Assembly: GCA_012656075.1 (NCBI GenBank)
Contig: JAAKBF010000360.1
Location: 124,001-188,000 of the forward strand
DNA: 64,000 nt
Source of the DNA: Phytophthora hibernalis
Lineage: Eukaryota; Oomycota; Peronosporomycetes; Peronosporales; Peronosporaceae
Direction of reading: 5' to 3'
The notes under the pieces are model-generated. The model saw only the letters and a program-made list of their open reading frames with translations, had not been told where the DNA came from and ran no database searches. Each line of letters begins with the position of its first letter. Position 1 is the first letter of the stretch. Position numbers and translations under genes: made by a program. This document shows positions 20,952 to 31,949 of the stretch, piece by piece.

Positions 20952-22750
20952 ATGAGTGGTTTCAGTTATCCACAACCGACATTTATATCAACAGCATATA
21001 ACCCCGCTTTCTACCTTTCGCTGGATTCTAGTGGGTATCTGACGTACAAATACGCGCAGACCCTATATATTGGCAAAAATGACTACCGTCTAACCTACCT
21101 GAGTGGTGTTAGTCCAGGCACGGCTACTAATAATAGTGCGTTGGTGCTTTCATCTACAGGTAGTATAAATGGTATCAATTCATTATCGGCAACTACTCTA
21201 ACAGGATCCTTATCAACAGCGAGTCAAACAAATATTACATCGATTGGTACTCTGACTGGATTGACGATAAATGGTTCGCTTAATCTGACTGGATCTAGCA
21301 GATCTATCAGTCTTATAGGATCAGGCAGCTACATCAATGCGACTAGATACTATCAATCAGGAGTGAATTATGATCTAAGCACCTTTATATCGGGCTTACC
21401 ATCACTCATCAATGTATCAACGATTGGTATTATGGAAGCTAATAGGGTATTATCTGCCGATAGCTCTAATAGTTTGACTATACCAGTCTCTCCCGACTCA
21501 GGCTATTCAAACGGAATCACTTTTGGCCCCAATGCAAAACTTTGGGCAGATCCATCTAATCCATATCCAGTCAAACTAACCAACAGTTTTGGAGGTCTCA
21601 ACCTCATCAATAACACAGGAGGACTCTATTCATCAACTGTTAAGTGCTTTAACATCGATTGTTATCAGACTATTAGCAGCGTTCAGCAAAATACTAGGTG
21701 CGGAATTCACCTCATCCCCGGTGGTGTATACACATCCAATGCTAGAGCCCTGGTAGGCACAAATGACTGTCGCTTGTGTCTGACGTCACGGCTGGAAGGG
21801 GGAAATACAAACTATTGCTGCTTCCTAATAATTCAGCTCCGTATACCAGCCGTATCTGCTTCAATGATTCGACCTACTACGATGGGGCTATGTACAACTT
21901 TGCAGGCGCGATAGCGGTCAAAGGAGAAACAAGCGTTTGGGCAGATGGGGGCAGCATATGGTCAGTAGCCCAGCAATGGTCTGATATGGCCTCTAGCCCA
22001 TGTAAATTACAATTGCAAGTAGCTAATAACGGTGATGGTGCCATTTTCGGTAGTTACACGGCCCACAATTGGGGGCTGATGGTTTCTAATCAGCGCTTGA
22101 AGAACCTCACTACATCCAAACGCGTTGGTATTAACACACAAACGCCTCTTGCTGATATCCACGTGGGAGGTACTACAAGTACCACATATGCAGCTGGGGG
22201 AGCACGTATTATGTGCAGGGGTCCAATCACATATGGTGACAGGAGGGCTCGGCCCTGTTAGTTACGCCACTTCAATTATATCCGCTGGTTATGTTAATTG
22301 TAGTAACATGGTCGTAGTGAGCGATCTCCGTTTAAAAAGGGTATCAAAAAGACAACACTAGAAGACGTGTCACCCTTATATCAGTTAAAGCCGCATTGTT
22401 ATGGCTGGATTGAATCTGAAGGGAAGGGGAACCTGCATGAAATTTGTTTGATCGCCCAGGATGTAGCTAAAGCTGGATTGTTGAATATATTAAGTGTCGT
22501 CGATAGACCAGATATGGAAGAAGGCGAGGACCCTATCCTAGAGCCAGCAGGTAAGCAACTCAGCGTTAATTACAATATGATGACTGTGTACAATATGAGA
22601 ATGATTCAGCATCTCCTTGAAGAGATCAAAGAACTTAAGGCCCTATCCACTCAAGCAGAGCTTGAGGTACGAAAAGTTGTGCCACCTTCCCGGAAGGGAC
22701 TCCATCTGTTCCTCCAAGTTCTGCGTGGCTCTAAGGTGACTATCAGTTAG
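20952..22750 (+). CDS. Fibre-like protein with C-terminal S74 chaperone domain
   Basis: Start MSGFSYPQPTFISTAYNPAF at 20952. A long Ser/Thr/Asn/Gly-rich region (LSSTGSINGINSLSATTL, then repeats of LTG/SL) is typical of trimeric fibre shafts. The C-terminal part has VVVSDLRLKKGIKKT-type sequence (from about 22312), then EICLIAQDVAKAG and YNMMTVYNMRMIQHLLEEIK. This matches the intramolecular chaperone (peptidase S74) domain that trimerises and cuts itself off phage and virus fibres. Frame changes near 21770, 22240 and 22338; the last is repaired by one A. About 600 residues. It would bind the host surface; the receptor is unknown. Confidence 0.75.
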
Positions 22751-22763
22751 ATAGCGAAGGACT

Positions 22764-23054
22764 TCACGGAAGACTTCTTTTTTGAGATGGTTTGTAAGCC
22801 CACACTCGTCCTCCTGTCGTCTGCGTAGCGGCATGGCTGCCCGAAGGGCTCCCGAGAGGGGCTACGCCCGCTCTATTGGTTGTCTTTATAGTTTTATTAA
22901 GATCTGTAGCCCATACGGCTGTCTGTGTTTGCTGGGGTCGCTCGTGGATGATCAGATTCTTCATGATAGTTTTGAGCTCTGCGAGGCTAAGATCGGCATT
23001 ATCACCATTGCGTCCACCTGAGCTAGATATAATTCTTGTATTGAAGACGAACAT
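22764..23054 (-). CDS. Small unknown protein of the Polinton-like element
   Basis: Starts at the ATG at 23052-23054 (MFVFNTRIISSSGGRNGDNA), 12 bp after the stop of the large gene upstream. 96 residues, with a short acidic helix (ADLSLAELKTIMKNLI) and a Ser/Gly/Thr-rich end. A GC-rich patch at 22830-22875 stands out from its AT-rich surroundings. It converges on the fibre gene, 13 bp apart. An alternative end in another frame (LKKEVFREVLRYLTDSHL to 22643) overlaps the fibre gene. No family recognised. Confidence 0.45.
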   Translation of the reverse strand: MFVFNTRIISSSGGRNGDNADLSLAELKTIMKNLIIHERPQQTQTAVWATDLNKTIKTTNRAGVAPLGSPSGSHAATQTTGGRVWAYKPSQKRSLP

Positions 23055-23066
23055 CTCTGGTTTCGT

Positions 23067-25514
23067 TTATAGTAAACGAGTTATAATATCTTTAAACTCT
23101 GAATCTGAAATAAGTCGATTGCTGTACATATCCACACTAACAGATTTGAGCTGCTTGATAATGCTTGGGTTATCATTACCAAGATCTAGCTCCCCTTGAG
23201 TTTGTCATACTCTGCTTTAAGAGACTCTAACGGGTCCTCGAGCTTGTCGTGAAAATTATACTGGAGGTGTGTGATGGATAGAATCTCCTTAAATAGCTTT
23301 TTATCGTCGATAATTAGCTTATCTTAAGACGGTTGATCGATGTGTTGCTTATATACCAGAGTCCTGATCATGTTTTGCAGGTTATCGCTGATTTTACACG
23401 GAGGACCGCATTTTCGTCGATTAGGCTGCACTATCACAAGCGTTTTAGCATCTAGATCCGGTAGACGGATGTACTTACTCCCCAACTGTCGATAGACGTA
23501 TGCGCTAGGTGTGCTAGTCCCTGGATTTCGTTGAGATTGTACGTACGACCTCGCCTGAGTACACCATCAAGTGGAGCCACCCCAGCGCCCCTCAAGCCAC
23601 GCCCTTTAGACTCGAGCGGGTGGCATGGGCGCGAAAGGCAGCATGCTCCCATTCCTCGTCCTCCTTCTGACGATTCATTTCAGTGTATGTTTTCAACTTC
23701 AACGAATATACAGCCTTAGTAGCTTTCAAAGCTGATCTTGCTGCCTTGAGCGCTGACTTATTTGCTTTAGAACTAGACATTTTTGCTGCGTTTTGAGCTG
23801 TCTCAAACCTCTTCTGAGCTTCTCCATACACCTGAAACGCGGCTTCCGCTTCATCATGCAGCTTTTGCAATGTTTCGTCGTAATCATATGCTTCTCGCCT
23901 TGGTTGCTTGATATCAACAGCATTTTTGAAAATGACCGCGCGTAATATCTCGAGATTCTGAATAATGTTCGCCTCCGTCCTCGTCTCCGCATCAGTTTTC
24001 GGACCATCTATATCTGATCCAGCTTTGTATACATCCTCCATTCCATTTAGCAGCGATTCGAAGGCATCCATCCACCTCATGTTCTTCATTAAGTCAGACA
24101 AAGCTGTACCGGAGAGTGATTTATGTTGCTAATTTCTAATATTAAGTGGACGAGGAAGCATGGGCTCACTGAAATAGTAGCCCGCATGGGTTTTAATCCC
24201 TGTTTTAGAATCTACAATCGGGCTCAAGCGAAATGGGATCTCAACATTTTTATCAATAAGCTCTTGAAAGTATTCGCTTATGAACTGCTTAGCTTCGCTA
24301 TCAGAAATTGACATGTTGCCATCCATGTCTTCATTGGGACCTGTTTTAACGCCATGACGAGCTTCGACGTCATCAGTGGCTTGCTCATACGTGTTTGGAG
24401 TCAATACCTTGTTCGCTTTACCTACTAGAGCAATCTTCAACCCTCTACCCTCGATCATGTCTAGAAACGTATTCAGCGTTGATCGCCAATCGATATTTTT
24501 TAACACTGACGGATGACGTCGCTTGGTTTTTTGTCATAAACTCTAATAGTAGTAGGATCTACCCATACATACACCTCGTGAGAAACTTTTGCTGAGTTGG
24601 TTGTTCTTTGTAAAACAGGTTCGATACTCTTAGATAAGCCATTCGATTCTAGCAACTCTCTGTTCTTAGTAATAATCCAGAAAAGTTTGAGCTTGGCATA
24701 TTCACTGTCAGACGTTGTGGAGGTTGATTTCTTATCAAAATAGATATCAGGTAGTCTTTGATCTTTAAGCGGTATTTCAAGATCTTCTAACTCATCACCC
24801 ACGCGCTTTCTGGCTAAGCGTGCAAGATACCGAGGGTCCTCCATGCGCATAGCGATGACTTCGTCGACCGAGTTGCTTTCTCCATCATCACGAATGTTTC
24901 TGATTTTCTCCTCCGTTGCCTCCCAGTCAATCGATTGATAATTTCTAGATTTGTTTCCACTTTTGATATTATTAGCGATCCTCTCTCACCTAGGCGATAT
25001 CTATTGTCCTCTCTACCGTTTTTTACGAATTGGAACTACTTGAAGAGCTCCCCAGTTTGGATTGTTTTTGAATAAATCTCTTATCCACTGACGTGATTCG
25101 ACCTGCTCTTTGGCATCACGTGCACGAACGGGTTTCGCTTGAGAGTTTGGTGTATTTGTTTCGACTTCTACTGTTTGGGGATGAGCTTCAACGTTTTTAT
25201 CAGTCATGTCAGGTCGAACATTGACACCTAAATCAGCCATTTCCGCAGCGTCTGTGCTCGTTCCAACTGATGAGAGCTCAGGGATTTTCACGGAGTTTCT
25301 ATCACTCGGGCTTTTTTAAGTCATAATCTGTTTGAGATCCCTCATCAGACGTCTTTGGGACGGCTGTCATTGTCTTCGAAAAGTCACTAGCCCAAGAGGT
25401 GCCTTCATACATCAGGCGCTTTGCCTTTGCTTGGCTTGCACGACGATGAACCCGTTCAAGGAGTTTCTGCCGCTTTTGCTCTCTCTGAGCTAAGGATTTA
25501 AAATTTGAGAACAT
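23067..25514 (-). CDS. Large unknown virion-like protein (several frames)
   Basis: From the ATG at 25512-25514 (MFSNFKSLAQREQKRQKLLE) to a TAA at 23067-23069, a series of open stretches follow with few overlaps and would make one protein of about 800 residues. Landmarks: basic coil at the N-terminus (VHRRASQAKAKRLM), RQWIRDLFKNNPNWGALQV, DPRYLARLARKRVGDELEDL, an Ala/Lys-rich coiled coil (AEAAFQVYGEAQKRFETAQN), RRGRTYNLNEIQG, YVYRQLGSKYIRLPDLDAKT and the cysteines RRKCGPPCKISD. One in-frame TAG lies at 24129-24131; frame changes fall near 25305, 25013, 24960, 24505 and 23550. It may instead be two or three separate genes. Position beside capsid genes suggests a structural or accessory role, but no domain is recognised. 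Confidence 0.4.
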
Positions 25515-25574
25515 TGTAGAGCTAAGTTCTATTAGATTGAACACAAAAAATTGTTAACTACATACTCTACTCTA

Positions 25575-25909
25575 CTAGTAACTCGGCATGACTCGGCTAT
25601 GTGTAGTTTTGTCATATGAGTGGCAAATCTCGTTTCGATCATTCAAAGGGCTTAGATATCGATCTTTGATAGATTTAAATGGCACGCCAAATATTTTTTC
25701 CAGCTCTTTTCTATATTTCCGATTTGATACTGTCCTCCTGAACGATGATATCGGGTCAAGGTTGAGCATTTCATCTTTAAGTCTGGTGACTTCCGTAATT
25801 GTCCAGAGGTTTCGTTGCAACTGCCGTAGATTACGTTTGAGCTGTTCGTTTTCACTGGAGAGAGGGTAAGTCTGCCATGTTGTATGGCTTCCGCTCTATC
25901 CATTGACAT
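25575..25909 (-). CDS. Small coiled-coil (leucine-zipper-like) protein
   Basis: Starts at the ATG at 25907-25909 (MSMDRAEAIQHGRLTLS). After a one-base frame change near 25865 it runs through ENEQLKRNLRQLQRNLWTIT, a heptad-like coil, then VTRLKDEMLNLDPISSFRRT and KELEKIFGVPFKSIKDRYLS. About 110 residues. It diverges from the 62-residue gene at 25968; TATATTTATATATTT lies between them. A regulatory role is possible but not shown. Confidence 0.4.
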
Positions 25910-25967
25910 GCTTACACATTTGAAGAGAGGTAAAGTATATTTATATATTTTAAGATATGTAGTTGAG

Positions 25968-26156
25968 ATGGATGAAAATATCATCTTTCTTGACGACCCG
26001 CTTGATGATTTGCCTGTCTACGACAACTCGATGCTGCTAGAAGAAAGCTATAAAATAAAGAAATGCACAATGAAAGGAGAAAGAGTGTTTAGACCGAGAC
26101 TAAAGAAGGTGACACCTAAGCGAAATTTCAAGCGTCCATTCGTCGCAATTAAGTAG
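25968..26156 (+). CDS. Small basic protein of 62 residues, unknown
   Basis: Starts at the ATG at 25968 (MDENIIFLDDPLDDLPVYDN), not at an upstream in-frame ATG, because TATATTTATATATTTTAAG lies directly ahead. The first third is acidic, the rest basic (FRPRLKKVTPKRNFKRP). It is one of only two plus-strand genes in the element. The charge pattern would suit a capsid- or DNA-linked protein, which is inference. Confidence 0.45.
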   Translation: MDENIIFLDDPLDDLPVYDNSMLLEESYKIKKCTMKGERVFRPRLKKVTPKRNFKRPFVAIK

Positions 26157-26309
26157 ATCTTAAGGAGGCTGCGCGACCCTGTTTCCGCTTCCAGTACTCT
26201 TTTCCAACTGACTCTGTTTGTTTTTATTGATAAGGCGCAGATTTGCCTGAGGCTCCCATGAATCAGGTTCGTTGCCAACCCATCTGATAAGAAATTTGAA
26301 CTTACCGTT

Positions 26310-27237
26310 TCAAACCTTCTTGTTCTCTAATATCTCTTCCGCTTCAATAATATCATTTCGGTTGATAGGGGCTTCACTCGCTTCCGATTGTACTGTTTTG
26401 AGATCATTCGGTGCCTTATAGAGTATATGTCCGTTTTTGGATCGAATCTGTACTCGATATCCATCCATACCAACAACCGTATATACAGCCTGACTCCAAC
26501 GAGCGGCCTCCTTGTCAAACGTTTGCTTTTTGAGGCGATATAGCACCGATGTACCTTCTTCAAACTCATTCCCAATGCGTTCTGCCTCAACTTCAGCTCC
26601 GAAGTCATTACCTCACCGATAGCAGCGTTTGGAGTCATCCCAGTAGAGCTATGGATAGTATTGTTGAAATTGCCAATTAGATCGTTGATTAGTTTCTGTG
26701 TTACCGTTTTGGAGTGAGCTTTGTTAGCCGCTGCTTCAGGTTCTGTTGAAGCGCTCAATTTTGCCCATTGTTCCGTGATCTCCTGGCTCGTTGTTGTAGT
26801 GTTCGATTTTCTTCAACTTGAAGAATGATTGCACTTCCTTGTTCATGAATTCTGTGCCGTTATCGCTAGTTAGTATATCTACTTTTGTAGCCTAGCGAAA
26901 GCTTTAATTGCTGTCAATACAACCGAGGCTGTTTTATTTTAAGTAGCTTAGCGTAGCCAAGGCGCGAGTTGATATTGATGCATGTCAGTATTGGTCGCTT
27001 CTCCCAGAAACCGAGATCCATCTGTCACGAATTTGGATTGTGCGAGGTAATTTTAAAACCATCGTACTTCCTCTTCTGCTCCTGAAAGCGTTGAATTTCC
27101 GATTGGGTAGCATACCAAGCCTTAACCGATTTAAATGTAATTTTCGGGTCTATCTGTCTGGCCTTCTCGTACAATGGCCGGGCTGCGATAAAACCTGTTT
27201 TGGGGTCATAATATAGCTTAGTCAGTAGATCGGCCAT
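26310..27237 (-). CDS. Polinton-type rve integrase, several frames
   Basis: Inserts the element DNA. Start MADLLTKLYYDPKTGFIAAR at the ATG 27235-27237, with a DNA-binding helical N-terminus (QIDPKITFKSVKAWYATQSE). The catalytic core shows QMDLGFWEK (first Asp), KVDILTSDNGTEFMNKEVQS (second Asp) and GDHGTMGKIERFNRT (Glu), the retroviral D,D-35-E pattern. The end (RWSQAVYTVVGMDGYRVQIR) is chromo-like. Breaks: an in-frame TGA after SHNPNS, and frame changes near 26945, 26890, 26745, 26715 and 26600, most repaired by a single C or A. It starts 38 bp after the polymerase stop. Confidence 0.8.
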
Positions 27238-27274
27238 CTTATATGTTATAGTTTATAAAACAACTTAAAGGAAG

Positions 27275-30200
27275 CTAAATATCCAGAGGGGCAGTGCGAA
27301 TTCCATCGTCTAAAACTTTTGTCTTGTCGTAATAGTAGTTGAGGGCGGTTTTCCTCTGCGTATATGTAATGATTGAGTTGGACTCTTAGCTGATGCGAAA
27401 GCCCTTGTTAGTGCCTTGAAGAGTGATTCGGTCGCGAACAACCGTCTCGAAGCCATCTGGGTTGAGGACATCATCATTGCGACCACGTCGATAATGAAAC
27501 CATAGCATCACCAGACCACTCATCCTTGAACAAACCAGACGTACGGCGATCAAATTTAGCTACCTCAGGGTTGTAGTCACGCGGGAACCACTCGTACTTG
27601 TGTTGCTTGAAGTGGTCACGTAGCTCAGGTTTGATGCAGCTCTGGAACGGGATTTCACAGCTAAAAGCGATGTATGCACTATCCGTGCCCCATTTCCTGG
27701 TGCTGGAAGTCGCTACGCTCGAAATATGTATCAATGCAGTCGTAGTAGAACTGTAGCATTCTTAGCTTGGCTCGCTGGTAAATAGCAATACTCAGATGGA
27801 TAGGATTTTTTTTTGATGCGCCGTTTCTTCATAGTGATCTCAGCAGCATCATTCAGCTCATCGAGTCCATGGAACGTGAAGCGCTCGACACGTGGTTTGA
27901 TTGCAGCGTCATCTGATTCGTACTTGATCTCCTTGTGCTTTGTCATATCCATACCCGACCGCCCGAAAGCACTGTTACCCACAAGTTTCATCATCTTCGC
28001 AATCATTGCCTTAGATGTATCAACGTCACCCTCTCTTCGTGCGTTCGACACAGCATCCATAAATGTAGAGAATGCCTTGTGAGAGCTAGCCTTAATGAAG
28101 CTGTAGGTCTTGGTGACCTCCATACCATGAGCAAGGTATCACTTAAGCAACGGAGCATAAACGAGGATTTTCTCCCCAAAGTAGCTGCCAATTAGTTTGC
28201 GGGCAGGCTTTGCGCGACCCGATTCTCTAGAAAGGTTGTAGTCATACATATGCGAGCCAATGATGTTTTGGTCTTCACAATCGATTACAGTGTTCTTGAA
28301 AATGGGAGTCATCTCGCTGAAATATTCTTTGAGGCGTTCTGGTGTGCGAATATCACACTCAAGGAAGCCAAAGATCTTGTCGTTATTGATAGCATCGATT
28401 ATTCCATCATAAGCCACAATAGTGGTCAGTCGCCCGCATGGCATATCATTACCAAAGGTCCAAAGGTACAAAGCATTGACATCGTATCCAATGATCTTTT
28501 ACACATCTTGTTACCTCTAATCTTGGTCTCGTTGCGTTTAGAGTAGCGATTGAAAATAATTGATGGTCCTCCAGCGATGTTAGCTTTCATCTTACCATAG
28601 ATCTCTGATTCCTCCTTATCAATGCTAAACACGAGACGGTCCGAGTTAAAGTCGAGAAGCTTCTTATATCGGAAGCCACTGAGGGACATATCCTTGCGAG
28701 CGACATTGCACTCGATGCAACTGATCAAAATATTTCCGTCGATATGACCTAGCTTGTTGTTCACTCGGTCGGCTGAAGCTGTATCTGCTGATAGCTGACA
28801 GTAGCAAAGACCGCATAAGTACTTCTGCTGCTTGAGTAGATCGTTCAGATGATCGATAGTCATGTCAAACTCCCGCTTAGCATCCGCATCTTGAGTCTTG
28901 TATCCACTCATGCGCTTAGCCTGGAATCTAAACGCTTTAGCCGGCTCTCTGCTTCGGTTTTTGATATTGTCAAAGCAGGTCTGATACATCACTTTCTCAC
29001 TTAAGCCTGGTAGAGATACGCCGTCGGCAAACAAATCTAGCTCAAACCCCTTGAACAGTTCACGCTGGGCCTTGATTGCCTTGATGAATGGGACTACGTC
29101 TAAATTGTTGTACCAGATGAGTAAATCTCTAATAGACTTCATCTCATAGTGCTCCCACACGAACTTTACTCGCTCGTAGTCAGCATTGCTGATGCTAGTG
29201 CCACGTAGCGCACTGTTGAAAGCTGACTTAGGAGGGATCGTGGACTGGTTTAGCACCTCAAACAATTTGATGTGCTCGTAGGGAAGAGTCCCTTGCCAAG
29301 GCCACAGACGCAACGTATTTTGGCATCACACTTGCAGCCAAAACCGAGATGCGTAGTACGATACTTGTCATAGCTTGTACCAGCCGGGACGTAGTTAGTA
29401 ATATCCAGCATTTTCATGTCATCCGTGGCGCTGCACATGTAGCTGGGGTTCTTAATAACAGATTTGATATTATCGGTGCCAATGACAGCAAACATATCGT
29501 GCTTGATGAGATTGATATCGTAACGGCCACTGTTGAAGCCAAATACCGGCACCGGATCGAGTTGCTGCTTGATTTTGCTATAATCCGTTCTCTGCTTACC
29601 AAAACCGATGACGTTGTGGAAATCAAAGAAGCTGGAATATTTGCCTTCCTGAATTCAGCTATCTATTTCACTCATAGTGTACCTTTGAGATAAATCTATG
29701 TTTGGGATCTCCATGCCAGTTAAACCGTGTGCGTTGATAAGCTTACGCAGAAGTGTTTCATACTTATTTACGTTGTAGTGCTGTATCTTCGAGCCAATGC
29801 CGCTAATATAATGAAACATATCTGTAAGCAACGCCTTCGGGTCATCATTTACAAGGCAACGTACCTCCTCTGTTAAGCTATCTGCAACCGAGATAGAGAC
29901 TGGAATATGCTCGTTTGTGAAGACAGTGCTCTTTCCGCTCTGAACCATTGTCGGCTTGAGAACGGCTTCAAAATCATAAACTATAAAATGGTCAAGATAT
30001 TGATCAAACCCTTGATAGAGTACTTCATGAGTAGAGATTTAACGGTGTTCTGGAGTCGCTTGTAGATGGCTGGTTTAGCTGGGAAGCTCTCAATATTTGG
30101 GAGCTCGCACTGGTTCCTTTTATGACTATTTAGCTTGTAAGAACTTATAAATATCATTTCACATTTCTGGCATTGATATTTACTCTAAAGCATATTAACA

Positions 30201-31173
30201 TCTTTGATATATAGAGCATGGTTTGCGTGAGATAGAATGTTTATTGGTTCATACGCTTTGTCCGATGAGCGAATGCAGTCCGCTTTACCGCTTTCGACAT
30301 CCATTGAATAAACATTTATGCTCAGTTGGAAGCATTCCTCTAACTCATCGAGCTGAAGGAGATCGATCGGTTTGAAATTGCGAAAGAGACTAAGACTGTA
30401 GCTAATGCTTTTGTAAGAGCAGTAGCGCTTGAATGCTGTCTTCACCAGAGCCTGAATGAATCGCAGGTCTTTCTTATCTCCTGACTGTTTGTGGTAAGCA
30501 ATACAATGGAAGACACACTTATTGTTTGTCTTAGGAAAGTTAATTACATGCTTTTGTCGTGGATGATCTTGGGAATGACAGCCTGACTATCTGTTCGCGG
30601 TGATAGATGAAAATTCTAAATCCAGTAATAGATTTTAACGTGTATCCACTCGATGGGTATTTAAGCTTATCAGCTAACTCCATCGACCTAATCTCAGAAA
30701 TGACCTTCTTACGAATGTCTGCCTTGCTATTGATTGCAACAGGTCTCTCAAATACAGCCGTGTTTTCAATGTTAGGTACCAATATTGAGGGAAGCTATCG
30801 TCTGTTTTGCTAATAAGATCATAGCCGAGCGCAATGTTGATTTTAAAAGCATTCTTCTGACTTGCGAGAACGTTCTCAAGCTTATCATAGAACTCTGAGG
30901 TCGGAATACCTTCATAGAGGTGTGACTCCATATTTTTACCTTTATAGAAACGGCATTTAGGGTCAACCGTGTAGTCAGCCGACACATTCTTCTTCAATTT
31001 ATCAATCGATACCTTGTACAGCTTAGCTACCAGTTCCTGGTTTCTCTTACTGGAAATATTACTAATATACACTAATTTGCCAGTTCTACCGCGAACCTTG
31101 ACCCGGTAGCTGCTCCCCATTTGATGCTTTGGATATTTAAGCGTCTTAGTCCTTCAAGCTCGTAGGCAAACAT
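27275..31173 (-). CDS. Protein-primed family B DNA polymerase with inserted HNH-like module
   Basis: Replicates the element. Start at the ATG 31171-31173 (MFAYELEGLRRL), TATATAGAGAGC just ahead; stop at 27275. In order: basic N-terminal region; CVFHCIAYHKQSGDKK (about 30,500); C2H2-like YQCQKCEMIFISSYKLNSHK (about 30,140); exonuclease I FIVYDFEAVL (about 29,970) and II FGFNSGRYDINL (about 29,520); an HNH-like zinc module CGLCYCQL...ADRVNNKLGHIDGN...SCIECNVAR (28,681-28,821); palm motif A GYDVNALYLWTF (about 28,470); motif B KLVGNSAFG (about 27,970); motif C GTDSAYIAF (about 27,675); and a C-terminal GFRIS...YDKTKVLDDGIRT block. Many frame changes, several at homopolymers, plus stops. About 1,300 residues, usual for Polinton polymerases. 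Confidence 0.85.
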
Positions 31174-31268
31174 GCTCTCTATATATTCCTGCTTTTACTT
31201 TTTTTACTCGTGAGCTCGTCTTTATATTATCGACTTTTATCTCAGGATCAACTGACTTTATAGGAAAG

Positions 31269-31523
31269 TCAAATACAAACAATCTGAAAAATTAAATAAT
31301 TAATTAAGTTCGTTTTTGCTAAGTTCGATTTCTTTTGCTTAAGTTCGTTTTGTCTCTTTGCCGCCCACATTTTACGCTTGTGCGCTTTTATTTGATCTCG
31401 GTGCTTGTCATCATATTCCCGCTGCTTAGCGATACGCGTTTCTCTAGTCTTTAGATAGTAGCGCTTTTGGGCAGCTTTAATACGCTCCTTGTTAAGTATT
31501 TACTGTTCTGCTGAGTACGCCAT
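31269..31523 (-). CDS. Small lysine/arginine-rich coil protein with one in-frame stop
   Basis: From the ATG at 31521-31523 (MAYSAEQ) an in-frame TAA (codon 8) is followed by a coherent frame: ILNKERIKAAQKRYYLKTRE, then QREYDDKHRDQIKAHKRKMW, to a TGA at 31269-31271, 84 codons. TATATATTGTATAAAG lies right before the ATG, as in other genes of the element. The basic helical sequence suggests DNA or capsid binding. It begins 96 bp ahead of the polymerase gene. The stop may be real or a read error. Confidence 0.45.
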
Positions 31524-31600
31524 CTTTATACAATATATACTTTATATTTGTCAGGATTAAAAATAAAATAACGTTGCCAAGTATTTTACCACCCATCCCC

Positions 31601-31660
31601 GTCTCAGCTGAAAACTACTGGGATTCGCTGAAAACTACTGCGATTAACTGAAAACTACTG
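31601..31660. repeat. 20-bp unit tandem repeat, three copies
   Basis: CTGAAAACTACTG ends each of three 20-bp units (31601-31620, 31621-31640, 31641-31660). It sits at the right end of the Polinton-like element, where terminal repeats would be, but no partner is seen at the left end. Confidence 0.7.
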
Positions 31661-31712
31661 CGCGACGCTTCGCGTGGTGCAATCAATAAAGTACACTAAT
31701 GGTCACCAGCTC

Positions 31713-31948
31713 GCCGTTCTCCGGTGGACAATGTCCTGGTAAACATGCAGTTGGGCATACAAGTTCTACAACATGCAGGGAGCGTACCAGAGTAGACACT
31801 TGCAGTCTGTCTGGCCACAAAGGGATGAGCCCGTTGTCGTACACACGTGCACGTACGACAAACGCGTTGTGCGCATCCGGGTCACCTGTTTTTGCCTCGA
31901 GGTCAGCTGCGGTGTAACCAAGGTGGATAAACCTTGGCGTCCACTACA
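31713..31948 (-). repeat. Left (3') LTR of second Gypsy element
   Basis: On the minus strand starts TGTAGTGGACGCCAAGG after the polypurine tract and matches the right copy with few differences (one extra G, G/A and C/T changes). The outer end is uncertain: similarity continues to about 31713, and the true LTR end may lie further left. Confidence 0.8.
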
Positions 31949-31949
31949 A

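Larger units (their letters stand above)
19503..31523. mobile_element. Polinton-like (Maverick-type) element, left end incomplete
   Basis: A compact 12-kb AT-rich block carries the hallmark set: protein-primed DNA polymerase B, rve integrase, FtsK/HerA-type packaging ATPase and a capsid-type protein, with a virus-type fibre. Gaps between genes are 10-60 bp, and most starts have TATATA within 10-45 bp. I find no double jelly-roll major capsid protein and no Ulp1-type protease, and no matching terminal inverted repeats, so the left end beyond 19.5 kb is probably deleted. It lies between two retrotransposons. It is an oomycete-genome element, and most frames are broken. Confidence 0.8.

Noticed and set aside
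22830..22880. GC-rich patch as a separate insertion
   Set aside because: It keeps the frame of the small minus-strand gene, so no insertion is needed.
19503..25000. Double jelly-roll major capsid protein in the Polinton-like element
   Set aside because: No stretch of the usual size or motif was found; the best structural candidate is the minor-capsid-like protein at 19503-20121.
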